DNA of 35,262 nucleotides from an archaeon (GCA_024653905.1 JANLGZ010000034.1:1-35262), one strand, 5' to 3'; positions 8,279-19,473 are shown, numbered from the stretch's first letter. A program made the numbers and translations. The notes: a model not told the origin generated them from the letters alone.

Positions 8279-9301
8279 ATGGATGCAGAGAAATTTTTCA
8301 AAGACAAGGATATTCTTGTTACAGGGGGCTGTGGTTCTGTTGGTTCTGAGATAGTAAAACAACTTCTTGAATATGATGTGAAAAGAGTCAGAGTTCTTGA
8401 TAATAGTGAAGTTGCTCAGTTTAATCTTCTTCAACGCATGAAAAACAATCCAAAGCTTAGAGCACTTATTGGGGATATTAGGGATCTCCAAAGAGTAAAA
8501 AGAGCAATGAAAGGGGTTGACATAGTTTTTCATGCTGCAGCACTAAAACACGTTCCATTATGCGAGTACAATCCGTTTGAGGCTGTTTCTACAAATGTTT
8601 ACGGTACTCAGAATCTTGTTAATATTGCAGGCGAAGAAGGGGTTGAAAAATTTATTTCAATAAGTACTGATAAGGCAGTTAATCCTATCAACACAATGGG
8701 GGCAACAAAGCTCTTAAGTGAAAAAATAGTTCTCAATGCTTCGATTGGGGATGTTGATACACAGTTTTCCTGCGTTCGTTTTGGTAATGTTTTGAATTCA
8801 AGCGGTTCTGTAATACCTATTTTTGAAGAGCAGATAAAAAAAGGTGGTCCTGTTACTTTGACTTCAAAAGAGATGGTAAGATTTTTTATGTCTCTTCCAA
8901 ATGCGGTTGAACTCATACTTAAGGCGGCTCAGGAAATGACTTCCAGAGAAATTTTTATACTGAAAATGAATGCTATGAAAATAATTGATCTTGCTGAAAT
9001 TATGATTGAAGAAGTTGCTCCAAAATACGGCTACAATCCTAAAGATATTAAAATAGAAATAATAGGAAAGAGGCCTGGTGAAAAAATTTCGGAATTACTC
9101 ATGACAACTGAAGAAGCAGAATATGCTGTTGAGAAAGATAATCTATTCATAATTAAAGAACAGCCGATAAGCATGTATGCTGCGGGAAAAAAACAATCCC
9201 CTATACAGCCTTTATCAAAGCAATATGATGCTAATAGTGCAAAGCTCCTTAATAGAGAAGAAATAAGAGAACTATTCAAAAATAATAAGAATCAGGACTG
9301 A
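8279..9301 (+). CDS. legB: NDP-GlcNAc 4,6-dehydratase, extended SDR (LegB/PseB/CapD-like)
   Basis: 'ILVTGGCGSVGSEIVKQLLEYDVKRVRVLDNSE', 'ISTDKAVNPINTMGATKLLSEK', 'RFGNVLNSSGSVIPIFEEQIKKGGPVTLTSKEMVRFFMS'; SD 'aggag' at 8264-8268. Confidence 0.9.
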   Translation: MDAEKFFKDKDILVTGGCGSVGSEIVKQLLEYDVKRVRVLDNSEVAQFNLLQRMKNNPKLRALIGDIRDLQRVKRAMKGVDIVFHAAALKHVPLCEYNPFEAVSTNVYGTQNLVNIAGEEGVEKFISISTDKAVNPINTMGATKLLSEKIVLNASIGDVDTQFSCVRFGNVLNSSGSVIPIFEEQIKKGGPVTLTSKEMVRFFMSLPNAVELILKAAQEMTSREIFILKMNAMKIIDLAEIMIEEVAPKYGYNPKDIKIEIIGKRPGEKISELLMTTEEAEYAVEKDNLFIIKEQPISMYAAGKKQSPIQPLSKQYDANSAKLLNREEIRELFKNNKNQD

Positions 9302-9311
9302 TGTCCCACTA

Positions 9312-9322
9312 TTTTTAAATAT
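9312..9322 (+). promoter_or_regulatory. Archaeal TATA box, leaderless-type spacing
   Basis: 'tttttaaatat' centred about 26 bp before ATG 9343. Confidence 0.6.
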
Positions 9323-9342
9323 CCTTTAAGGCTAATATTTAA

Positions 9343-10779
9343 ATGATTCATATTGAAAGCAGTAAAATTATTTATACAATGGCAATTATTGCGTTTATTC
9401 CAATTCTCATTGTTTGCGCAGGATTCATTCAGAATGCAGATTCTTATGCATCTGCTGATTTGAGTTCTAATATTGTTAATTTGTTTTTTTTGGAAAAATA
9501 CGGTTATTTAGAGAATGCCGCTGAATGGCAAAATGGGAATTTTTTAACTCTCTCATTTTATTTCCCCTTATCTTTTTTCTTTGCCCTGCCGATTTACAAA
9601 CTACTGTTGTTTTTCTCTGTTTCAAATGCGCTTTCATTAAGCGGTTACATTGTTATGCTTTTATCCGTGATTTTTTTATTTCTTATTGCAAAAAAAGAGT
9701 TTGCAAGTTTATCTTTAGGAATTATTTTTCTTTCTCTGGCTTTTTTTAACAAAGTTTCAATTAACACGTTTTTTGAAACCCAAAGAATGGCCACTATTTT
9801 TGCATGGGTTTTCTTTTTGGCATTTATGTTTAAATGTTTTTATATTTTCCGTAAAAAAGAATTCTCTTTCAAGGATGCAGTTTTCGTCGGTCTAACCTGG
9901 TCTCTTTCAGTAATGGCTTATGCACATTTCCTGTTATATGGTTTGTTTGTTTTTCCGTTTATTTTATTAATCAGCGGGTTTGATTTTAAAAAAATCGGGA
10001 TTGTGGCATTATTAGTTTCATTAAATCTTATCTGGATTATTCCCGCATTCGCTTCTTATTCAGATTCTGCTATTTCAATAATGGCATGGTTTTCAAACAT
10101 TCCCTTAACTTTTTTTGCTTTTTCGCTTTTGGTTTTGTCTGCACTCATTTATTTTTCTTTCATTGAAAAAAATGAGGTGACAAAAAAATTTCTCCAGTTT
10201 AATGCATTAATATTTGCATTTATTGTTTCAGGCGTATCAAGTTTTATCCCTGTTTTGAACAAGTTCATGTTTACATTATATCTTCAGTACTTCACAGTTG
10301 TTGCAGTATATTTTTTAATTACAAAAATTTTGTCTTCAGATAAAAAAGTTCTTTATTCAGTGTTTTTGGTTGTCCTTGCTTCATCGGCATATTCTGCTGT
10401 TTATTTTTCTGATTTTAGTGATAGAGTAAATTTTAACAATACTATCTGCAAGGAAGCAGATGGCATTGCGGATGCTATAATAGAACCGTACATGTTTATT
10501 GGTGATTCAAAAGGCTGTTACATTTCGGGTTATTTAGCCACACAGCATGGCAAGATAACTTTATTTGACGGGCTTTCTTATTCGCTTCCCATTCACCTGT
10601 ATGAATCCTATAATGAAATAAAAGCAGAAATTGAGGTTGATTGTGATGCAACAGTTAAACTCATGAAAAAATTAAAAGCAGGCTCTGTTATTTGTACAAA
10701 TGAATTTTGCGAAAAATTAAATTGTATTGAAACAATTGCATCTACTGAAAATCTGCAACTTAAATCATTAAATAATTAG
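9343..10779 (+). CDS. Polytopic integral membrane protein, possible GT-C-type transferase
   Basis: Many hydrophobic segments along 478 aa; first extracytoplasmic-like loop has acidic residues ('NADSYASADLSS'); no firm family motif. Confidence 0.7.
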   Translation: MIHIESSKIIYTMAIIAFIPILIVCAGFIQNADSYASADLSSNIVNLFFLEKYGYLENAAEWQNGNFLTLSFYFPLSFFFALPIYKLLLFFSVSNALSLSGYIVMLLSVIFLFLIAKKEFASLSLGIIFLSLAFFNKVSINTFFETQRMATIFAWVFFLAFMFKCFYIFRKKEFSFKDAVFVGLTWSLSVMAYAHFLLYGLFVFPFILLISGFDFKKIGIVALLVSLNLIWIIPAFASYSDSAISIMAWFSNIPLTFFAFSLLVLSALIYFSFIEKNEVTKKFLQFNALIFAFIVSGVSSFIPVLNKFMFTLYLQYFTVVAVYFLITKILSSDKKVLYSVFLVVLASSAYSAVYFSDFSDRVNFNNTICKEADGIADAIIEPYMFIGDSKGCYISGYLATQHGKITLFDGLSYSLPIHLYESYNEIKAEIEVDCDATVKLMKKLKAGSVICTNEFCEKLNCIETIASTENLQLKSLNN

Positions 10780-11745
10780 TTTTTTTTTATACCAATCAAT
10801 CGCATGTTTTAATCCTGATTCGAATGGTTCTTTTGCTTCAAAACCAATTATTTTTTTTGCCTTTGAATTATCGCTTGCTCTTCTTGGCTGGCCGTCAGGA
10901 TAACTTGAATCTAATACAAGTTTCTTTTTTGATCCAGATATTTTTAGTATCATTTCAGCAAGTTCCTTTATGCTGATTTCCTGATTGCTTCCGAGATTTA
11001 AAGGGTCTGCAACAGGGTATTTTTCACAAACTTCAAGCAGACCTTTAGCAAGATCTTTGACATAAATAAACGATCTTGTTTGTTTTCCAGAGCCCCAAAC
11101 AACCATTTCGTCGCCTTTTGCAAAGGCTTTTTTTATCAATGCAGCAATCACATGGGAGGTATTATCATCATACTTATCCCGCGGACCATAAGCATTATAG
11201 GGTCTTGCAATAGCTATTTTCATCCCAAATTCTTCATAATACGCTTTTGCCTGTATTTCGCCTAGTCTTTTTGCCCAGCCATAACCGTAATTTGTGGGTT
11301 CAGGACTATCTTTGAATCCTTCACTTTCAGGCGTTGGAATTGTTACTTTTCTTGGATAAACACAAGCACTGCTAACAACCAAAAATCGTTCAATTCCTTC
11401 AATACGGCTTGCCTCCAGTATGTTGGTGTTCATAATAATATTTTCAGTTAATATTGAACCTGGGTGTTTAATGTTATACTCTATACCCGCAACATTACTG
11501 GCAAGGTTTAGTACAATATCCATATTTTTTACTGCTTTTTTACAGTCTTTTTCATTAGAAAGGTCAGCATTGATTATTTTGATTTTTTCAGGATTTTCAA
11601 TATTCTGTTTGATTTTTTTGCTTTTAGAATCTCTCACAGTTATTGCGGTATTTGCGTCTAATTTAATCAGTTCATCAACTACATGGCTCCCTACAAAACC
11701 AGCTCCGCCTGTTACTAATACATTTTTGTTTTTATAAAATGACAT
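10768..11745 (-). CDS. NAD-dependent sugar epimerase/reductase (GDP-L-fucose synthase / ColC-like extended SDR)
   Basis: 'NVLVTGGAGFVGSHVVDELI', 'VSSACVYPRKVTIPTPESEGFKDSPEPTNYGYGWAKRLGE' and 'RPYNAYGPRDKYDDNTSHVIAALIKKA' resemble the Fcl/WcaG subgroup. Confidence 0.82.
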   Translation of the reverse strand: MSFYKNKNVLVTGGAGFVGSHVVDELIKLDANTAITVRDSKSKKIKQNIENPEKIKIINADLSNEKDCKKAVKNMDIVLNLASNVAGIEYNIKHPGSILTENIIMNTNILEASRIEGIERFLVVSSACVYPRKVTIPTPESEGFKDSPEPTNYGYGWAKRLGEIQAKAYYEEFGMKIAIARPYNAYGPRDKYDDNTSHVIAALIKKAFAKGDEMVVWGSGKQTRSFIYVKDLAKGLLEVCEKYPVADPLNLGSNQEISIKELAEMILKISGSKKKLVLDSSYPDGQPRRASDNSKAKKIIGFEAKEPFESGLKHAIDWYKKKLII

Positions 11746-11872
11746 AATCAAAATCTCTTATTTTTAATTTGTTTTTTTCATTCCGGATTATTGTGAATAT
11801 TAAATAATATTTTTATAACATTATGTATTTTTAGTTTTTGAATAATTAATTGAAACTTCACAGTTATGCAAT

Positions 11873-13123
11873 TTATCCCCCTTCAAATTCGATTAAATTA
11901 AAAACTTTATATCCTGCTTTTTCAAGTTTATTTTTTCCGCCTAAATCCGGGAGATCGATTATAAAACTGCATTCAACAATTTCTCCGCCAAGTTTAGTAA
12001 TAAGTTTACAAGCAGCCAATGCGGTTCCTCCTGTTGCTATTAAATCATCAGCAAGCAGAACTTTATCTCCTTTTTCAATTGCGTCTTTATGAATCTCTAT
12101 TTTATCTTTTCCATATTCAAGGTCATATTCTTCAAAAATTGTTTCAGCAGGAAGTTTGCCTGGTTTTCTGATTAAAACAAAGCCTAATCCTAATCTATTA
12201 GCCAGAACTGCGCCTGTGATAAAACCTCTGGATTCTATTCCAACAACAACATCGATTTTTTTATTTTTGTACCTTTCCACCAGCAAATCAATCATCTGAT
12301 TAAAACCGCCTTTGTCTTTGAGAAGAGTTGTTATGTCCCTGAACATTATGCCTTTTTTCGGCCAGTCTGGAACAGTTCTTATTTTCGATTTTATAATTTT
12401 TTGAATATCAATTTTTTCTTTTTTATTTTCTTTTAAATTTGAAATCAGTCCCTTTACAAGTAAGAATGAATTTTTTGATGCTGCTTTGCAGAATTCTGTA
12501 AAATCAATTGCTGCTGAATGATCGGCTTTATCTGAAATTGATCTGATTATCAAATGAGGCATATTATTTAATTCGCATACATGTGCTACGCTGGCGCTTT
12601 CCATGTCAACACAATCTCCTTTGAATTCTTTTCTTAGTGCTTCGGATTTTTCTTTTGTGGTTATGAATTGGTCTCCTGTAAGTATTCTTCCCTCGATTGC
12701 ATTCAATCCGATTGATTTTGCTGAAGATGAAGCGATTTTTCTTAGTTCTTCAGAAGCAGTAAAAATCCTTAGTTCTGTGAAAGGAATTTGGCCTTTTTCA
12801 AAGCCTAAATCTTCAGCATTGATATCATGCTGTATACTATCTTTTGAGATAACTATATCTTTTATATTTAAATCCGGATTGAGTGCTCCTGCAACACCTG
12901 TAAAAATAATTGATGATACTTTGAAATTAATAATCAATATTTGAGTGCATATTGCAGAATTAACTTTTCCTGCACCGGATTTAACAATCACAACTTCTTT
13001 GTTTGCTAATTTTCCTGAAAAAAATGTAAATCCGCATAATTCTGTTTTAATCATTCCTTCTAACTCAGATAAGTATAATTCTATTTCTTCATCCATTGCC
13101 CCAATCAGACCTATTTTTTGCAT
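11873..13123 (-). CDS. Fusion: 5'-methylthioadenosine/SAH nucleosidase (MTAN) + adenine phosphoribosyltransferase (APT)
   Basis: N-terminal '[14 protein letters not shown]', '[10 protein letters not shown]', '[12 protein letters not shown]', 'RSISDKAD' (MTAN catalytic Glu/Glu/Asp present); C-terminal '[23 protein letters not shown]', '[33 protein letters not shown]', PRPP loop '[17 protein letters not shown]'. One uninterrupted 416-aa ORF. Confidence 0.95.
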   Translation of the reverse strand: MQKIGLIGAMDEEIELYLSELEGMIKTELCGFTFFSGKLANKEVVIVKSGAGKVNSAICTQILIINFKVSSIIFTGVAGALNPDLNIKDIVISKDSIQHDINAEDLGFEKGQIPFTELRIFTASEELRKIASSSAKSIGLNAIEGRILTGDQFITTKEKSEALRKEFKGDCVDMESASVAHVCELNNMPHLIIRSISDKADHSAAIDFTEFCKAASKNSFLLVKGLISNLKENKKEKIDIQKIIKSKIRTVPDWPKKGIMFRDITTLLKDKGGFNQMIDLLVERYKNKKIDVVVGIESRGFITGAVLANRLGLGFVLIRKPGKLPAETIFEEYDLEYGKDKIEIHKDAIEKGDKVLLADDLIATGGTALAACKLITKLGGEIVECSFIIDLPDLGGKNKLEKAGYKVFNLIEFEGG

Positions 13124-13179
13124 AATACTTTTTTCCCCTTTACTTTTAATTTTGTTTATATTTGTTCGGATTTCTTAAA

Positions 13180-14493
13180 TTAGAAATTTTTGACCATTTT
13201 ACGGGATTTAATGTATTCAAGAGATTTTTTCCTTTCTGCTTTTAATTCCTCATTTGACATCACATCATGTTTGAAAATAAAATCTGCATCCATTTCTTCT
13301 TCCTTTCCAAGACCAAGTGTCATTATATATTTTTTGAAATCCTCTTCATCCATTTCCAAACCGAATGTTTGCATATTATCATGAATGTCACATCCAGGAA
13401 ACGGAACTAAAGTTGAAACATCAACTGCGTCAGGATTTGTTTCATCACAGAATTTTATTAATCTATCCGCATAACCTGGTTTTTCTCCAGGCAAACCTAT
13501 TATGAAAAAAGTCCTTACCTGCATTCCTACTTTTTTCGCGATTTTTATAGCGCTTTTTACATCTTCAATTTTTATTCCTTTGTTTATTTTTTCAATTACA
13601 TTAGGATCAAGAGACTCAACACCGTAAGAAATTTCTTCGCACCCTGCATCTTTCATCAGTTGTAAAATTTCTTCAGTTATTTGATCAACTCTTGTTCCTG
13701 CTCTCCACCTGATTTTAAACGGCTTTATTTTTTCGCATACTTCTTTTATCCAGTCTTTTCTTGCAGTAATAGTATCATCATGGAATCTAAAATTTGTAAC
13801 ATTATACTTGTCTATAATGTATTTTATTTCTTTTACAACATTTTCAGGGGTTCTTAATCTTAATCTTCTTTGCCACATTTTTTTGCTTGCACAGAATGCA
13901 CAATTGAAAGGGCATCCTCTTGAAGTAATTACTGTTGCTGTGGGGCCAGCCCCGACAAAAAGCCCGTTTGCACTGAAAACATTTTCAAAAGGCAGCATAT
14001 CTCTGGCAGGAAATGGAATGCTATCCAGATCTTTAATAAGAACACTTTGGTAAATTCTTTTTTCATTATTGCCTTTTCTAAAATCATCTAATATTTCCAG
14101 TATTGTGTTTTCGCCTTCTCCTATTCCAATTTTGTCAAAAATAATATCTATTTTATCAGGTACGGATGTTGCATGTATTCCTCCGATTATTGCCCAGGAA
14201 TCCTTATTTTTGGATTTTGCGATTTCGGCGATTTTTTTGGCTGCGAGATAATCAGGAGTAGTGGCGGTTAGCGCATATACATCCGAATTCCCTATATACT
14301 TTGAAAATTCTTCCGGAGCTTTACATCTCAAATCAGTTATGACAACATTATATCCTTCTTTTAGAGTAACCGCGGCTAAGTACATTATACCAAGTTCTGG
14401 GTTTCTCATTTCATCGCCCAGATAAGGTTTTGGAGGTATTAAAAATTCTATTTTTGTGTCCTTTTTTTCCATTATTTTTTTTCCAGAATCCAT
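13180..14493 (-). CDS. B12-binding-domain radical SAM protein
   Basis: 'ITSRGCPFNCAFCASKKMW' CxxxCxxC; N-terminal 'WAIIGGIHATSVPDKI' cobalamin-binding-like domain. Confidence 0.9.
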   Translation of the reverse strand: MDSGKKIMEKKDTKIEFLIPPKPYLGDEMRNPELGIMYLAAVTLKEGYNVVITDLRCKAPEEFSKYIGNSDVYALTATTPDYLAAKKIAEIAKSKNKDSWAIIGGIHATSVPDKIDIIFDKIGIGEGENTILEILDDFRKGNNEKRIYQSVLIKDLDSIPFPARDMLPFENVFSANGLFVGAGPTATVITSRGCPFNCAFCASKKMWQRRLRLRTPENVVKEIKYIIDKYNVTNFRFHDDTITARKDWIKEVCEKIKPFKIRWRAGTRVDQITEEILQLMKDAGCEEISYGVESLDPNVIEKINKGIKIEDVKSAIKIAKKVGMQVRTFFIIGLPGEKPGYADRLIKFCDETNPDAVDVSTLVPFPGCDIHDNMQTFGLEMDEEDFKKYIMTLGLGKEEEMDADFIFKHDVMSNEELKAERKKSLEYIKSRKMVKNF

Positions 14494-14534
14494 TTAAGCA
14501 CTCAATAAACCATGAATTGAACCTTTTAAAAAAA

Positions 14535-15632
14535 CTATCCCTTAAGCAATCCTTTTAATTTTTGTTTAAATGCACTTATAGAAAGGTTTTGTTCAAAAAA
14601 TTTTCTCGAATTAAACCCCATTTCATTAAGTTCTTTTTTGTTTTTTTGTGAGAATTCCAGCATTAAATCCGCCAATTTTTTGTAATCATTCTGCGGAAAG
14701 GTTTTTCCGCAATTATTATCCTCAATTATTTCTTTCAAATCTCCAGTGGAAGTGCTTAGAATAGGTTTTCCAAGTTCAAGATAAGTTGAAATCTTATGAG
14801 GGTAAGTATATTCTGCAAAATCTCCCATGTAACCGCAGAGAAGAACATCACTGCTCTCAAGGGCATCTAAAAATTCTTTGTCCTCAACTCTGCCCAGAAA
14901 TTCAATATTTTTTTCCGAAATTTTGGAGTATTTTTCTTTATCAAATCCTGCAAAAACAAATTTCAATTCAGAATCTTTTTTCAGGCACAATTTGGCGGCT
15001 TTCAGTAGCGTGTCAACTCCCTGATAATAAGCATCATTTCCTCCATATCCAAAAACAAAATCATTGTATTTTTTTCCATTTTTTTTTGCAGTGCTTTTCA
15101 CAGGCCCGTAAATTAAATGGATTTTGCTTTTCATAAACCCGTATTTTTTCTCTAAATAAATTCCCATTTTTTTGCTTGGAATAACTATCTTGTCTGCACT
15201 TTTCACTGCTATCCATTCACATATGCGGATGAGGAAATTTTTTTGAAATTTTCCAAGTGAATGAATTTCTAAAATATGTTCGCAGCCAAAAAGTAAACGG
15301 TAAAAAGCAACAACACAACCCGCAACAAGCGCTATTGAATAAATTTTTTTAGGCCTCTCTTTCACAAGTTTTGTGAAAAGTATAATCATTACAATCGGCT
15401 CTCTGAAAAGCTGCGTTACTGCATAAATCCCCGGAAGTTTTCTTAATTTGCTTTGCCCCAATCCATCAAGTTTTTTTGTAAAATCGATTGTATTTGAATT
15501 GTAGCTACTTGTTGAGAGTACCTTAATTTCAGTTATTTCTCCAAGCGAATCGATTGTTGTTCTGGTTCTTGTCGGAGTTCCAGTTTTTGTTTTCAAATCA
15601 AAATTCGTGACTATATACAATAATTCATTCAT
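14535..15632 (-). CDS. Glycosyltransferase family 4-like
   Basis: GT-B C-terminal pattern 'FVFGYGGNDAYYQGVDTLLKAA', 'LLCGYMGDFAEYTYPHKISTYLELGKPILSTSTGDLKEIIEDNNCG'. Confidence 0.8.
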   Translation of the reverse strand: MNELLYIVTNFDLKTKTGTPTRTRTTIDSLGEITEIKVLSTSSYNSNTIDFTKKLDGLGQSKLRKLPGIYAVTQLFREPIVMIILFTKLVKERPKKIYSIALVAGCVVAFYRLLFGCEHILEIHSLGKFQKNFLIRICEWIAVKSADKIVIPSKKMGIYLEKKYGFMKSKIHLIYGPVKSTAKKNGKKYNDFVFGYGGNDAYYQGVDTLLKAAKLCLKKDSELKFVFAGFDKEKYSKISEKNIEFLGRVEDKEFLDALESSDVLLCGYMGDFAEYTYPHKISTYLELGKPILSTSTGDLKEIIEDNNCGKTFPQNDYKKLADLMLEFSQKNKKELNEMGFNSRKFFEQNLSISAFKQKLKGLLKG

Positions 15633-15789
15633 TTTATTGCCTCAAAAACTTAATCAGAGAGAAACTGCTTTTTTTTGGATATCTCTTCTCATAACTCTTG
15701 ATTTGCGCTTTTTATAATCTTTTGGTACAGGGATACTAATTCCTTTTTATTGAACTATTTTTATGGTTAACTAACTATCAATTAATTCT

Positions 15790-17319
15790 ATGAATATTCC
15801 CTCAACAGATTTTTTTAAACAGAATTTTGAATCCAAAATCATTGTAATAGCTGTTTGTGTTTACGTTTTATCATTTCTGATTTTTTACCCGTCTTTTTAT
15901 GCTTCAATAGATGAACATGGTTATCTGCAGAATACAGTGCGTCTAGCAAATGGCTCTATAGGGGAACCAAATGCTGAATATGCTGGAAGAGCGATATTTA
16001 ATGGAGAGGAATATATTTCCACAAGAGTCATCGGGAAATCAATTTTTCTTCTCCCGTTTATAGTTTTTGGTTTGAGTGGTGCAATGTTTTCAGGTCTTGT
16101 TATTCACCTTCTGAATTTTTGCATTCTGCTTTTGCTGTTCAAAAAACTCAAAATTAACAAAATGTTTTCCTTGCTTTATCTTCTTTTACCAACTTTTGTT
16201 TGGGCATCAAGAACTCTTTACCCAGGCCTGCTTGTACTGACATTTTTTCTTGCGGCATTTTATTTTTATTTCTCTGAAAAAAAGAAGCACAGTTTTTTTA
16301 CCGGTCTTTTTTTCGGGCTGGCGGTATTAACCAGAAATGATGCTGCCTATGGAGTTGTTGCCCTGTTAGTAGTAATGCTTTTCAAGGACAGAGAAAAATT
16401 ATTTTACACAGTGCTTGGCGGAATAGCACCAGCTCTTGCACTCTTCTCAATTAATTATCTCCTGTATGGTGGCGTCCTATCAACCGGTTCTGGAAGCATT
16501 TCCAATCTTCTATTCAATTATGCATCTGATAACATTGTTACTTTTACAGTTTACATTGCATTGCTCATGGTTTTTTTGCCTCTGCTTCTAATCTCGCCTT
16601 TCTTTGAGAAAAAAACAGGTGCCAAGTGGGAGTTTGCTGCATTTTCCATTGCTTACCTTGTGATGAACAGCACGTTTACAAACTTTTTCACATTTGAATT
16701 TTCATTCCATTCATTGGTGACATCCAGACTCCGCTATCTCATTTCTTTAATCGGAGTCTTACTAATTCCTTACTCTGCTTTTCTGACAGAGCTATCAGAA
16801 AAAGGATTTGCAAAAAAGCATTTTCAAAAAATAGTCCTAGTTGTTTTAGTGTTGCTTTCAGTCGGTACAATTGTTTTGTCCTCTGTCCATGCAGATTTTT
16901 TGTATGAGAAAAGAACATTAGTTTTCGAATCGGTTTACTCAAATACTCCTGCTAATGCATTGATTGTCGGAAGCAGTGATGATGCAATATTTTTTGTGAA
17001 AGATTTTTTCCCCGACAGGAAATACCTCAACATAAACCCAGGTGCAGATCTTGGCGGAAACCCTGAGAATATCAAAGTGATTGGAAAAATCAAGGAAAAT
17101 AAGGACTCTTATCTTTTACTGCTATCCTATACTCATGTCGAGGAAAAAAATTCTCTGAGGTCTGAAATAGTTGAGTCTGAGAGAAAAGAAATATTCAATT
17201 TTTACGAAGCTAATGCAGAGTCATTTGATTTGATTGCTTTTGAGCCTGAAATACAGATGTGGCTGTATAAGTATAATGGCGGAGAACTAAAAAATTCTGT
17301 GTCAGGTGAACAAAAGTGA
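15790..17319 (+). CDS. GT-C-type (GT39/PMT-like) integral membrane glycosyltransferase
   Basis: Multi-TM protein with acidic first loop 'YASIDEHGYLQNTVRLANG' after TM1; overlaps the next GT gene by 4 nt. Confidence 0.65.
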   Translation: MNIPSTDFFKQNFESKIIVIAVCVYVLSFLIFYPSFYASIDEHGYLQNTVRLANGSIGEPNAEYAGRAIFNGEEYISTRVIGKSIFLLPFIVFGLSGAMFSGLVIHLLNFCILLLLFKKLKINKMFSLLYLLLPTFVWASRTLYPGLLVLTFFLAAFYFYFSEKKKHSFFTGLFFGLAVLTRNDAAYGVVALLVVMLFKDREKLFYTVLGGIAPALALFSINYLLYGGVLSTGSGSISNLLFNYASDNIVTFTVYIALLMVFLPLLLISPFFEKKTGAKWEFAAFSIAYLVMNSTFTNFFTFEFSFHSLVTSRLRYLISLIGVLLIPYSAFLTELSEKGFAKKHFQKIVLVVLVLLSVGTIVLSSVHADFLYEKRTLVFESVYSNTPANALIVGSSDDAIFFVKDFFPDRKYLNINPGADLGGNPENIKVIGKIKENKDSYLLLLSYTHVEEKNSLRSEIVESERKEIFNFYEANAESFDLIAFEPEIQMWLYKYNGGELKNSVSGEQK

Positions 17320-18407
17320 ATGTTCTAATGCATGCTGCAGGCCCGTTCTTTGAAGAAGGAGGTGTGAGCAGGGTTGTAATTGAATTATCCCGTGAATTGC
17401 GGCTGAAAGGAGTTGATGTTGATTTTATTTTTGGAACCAATCCGGAAAATTACCCTAATGTTGATTCTTATCTGGACTTCCTCAAAGGTCCGTTGAAAAT
17501 AATAAAGCATTCTTCATTAACTGGATTGTTATTTTCAAACAAAATAACAGGAAGAAAATATGATGTTATACATTCACATACTCCGGAAGCTGCTTTTGAT
17601 TCGCTGAAATTTTCCTCTAAAACCAAGACAAAAACTCTTGTTCATCTGCATGGTTTTGACAAGGGCCTTTATGAGGAATGGCTCAAGGAAATAAACTTGA
17701 ACAGGCTTCAAAATGATTTTTTTACAAATTATTATCTGAGAAAATCGATTTCAAAAGGTGACAAGGTATTTGATGAATGTGAAAATTTCTGTGCGATTTC
17801 AAGAAGTGTGATTGTGGAAGCAGAAAAATTTTATAGTAAAACGCCTAGCTTGGTTTACAATGCATTTAATCCTGAAGAAAAAAAGTTCTCGATTTCCCAA
17901 TCTGCCTTAAGAAAAAAACTCGGGGTAGGTAAGGATGAAAAGATTGTGCTTTTTGTCGGGAACAATGGCTGGCGTAAAGGCCTTCCTTATCTTTTGGATG
18001 CAATGAAAATTCTTCCATCTAATTACAGGCTTGTTGTTATAGGTTTGAATGAAACAATCAATAATAAAAAAGTAATTAATATTGGGTGTTTGCCTCATAC
18101 CGCTTTGTTTGATTATTATGCTTTGGCTGATGTTTTCTGTATGCCGTCTCTCTATGAGCCTTTTGGCCTCGTTTATCTTGAGGCACAGTCATGTGAAACT
18201 CCCTGCGTGGGTTCCTTCGGTACTGCAGCCGAGGAATTAATTACAGATAAAAGAAATGGATTTCTAGCAAAAAAAAGAGATTTCCAAAGCATTGCAGATT
18301 CGATTGAAAAGGCAGTAGAACTCAAAGGGAAAATTAAAACTGATTTTAAGAAATTCTCTTGGGAAAAATCTGCCAAAGAGCTTCTGAAAATTTACGATTC
18401 ATTGTGA
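17316..18407 (+). CDS. Glycosyltransferase family 4
   Basis: 'AAGPFFEEGGVSRVVIELSRELRLKG', 'DVIHSHTP', 'VLFVGNNGWRKGLPYLLDAMKIL', 'PSLYEPFGLVYLEAQSCETPCVGS'. Confidence 0.92.
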   Translation: MNVLMHAAGPFFEEGGVSRVVIELSRELRLKGVDVDFIFGTNPENYPNVDSYLDFLKGPLKIIKHSSLTGLLFSNKITGRKYDVIHSHTPEAAFDSLKFSSKTKTKTLVHLHGFDKGLYEEWLKEINLNRLQNDFFTNYYLRKSISKGDKVFDECENFCAISRSVIVEAEKFYSKTPSLVYNAFNPEEKKFSISQSALRKKLGVGKDEKIVLFVGNNGWRKGLPYLLDAMKILPSNYRLVVIGLNETINNKKVINIGCLPHTALFDYYALADVFCMPSLYEPFGLVYLEAQSCETPCVGSFGTAAEELITDKRNGFLAKKRDFQSIADSIEKAVELKGKIKTDFKKFSWEKSAKELLKIYDSL

Positions 18408-18417
18408 TTTAAATAAA

Positions 18418-19473
<1,056 letters not shown>

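Noticed and set aside
2279-9301. Pseudaminic acid pathway
   Set aside because: No PseG-type UDP-sugar hydrolase seen; a NeuC-type hydrolysing epimerase is present, favouring legionaminic/sialic type, though the dehydratase alone is not decisive.
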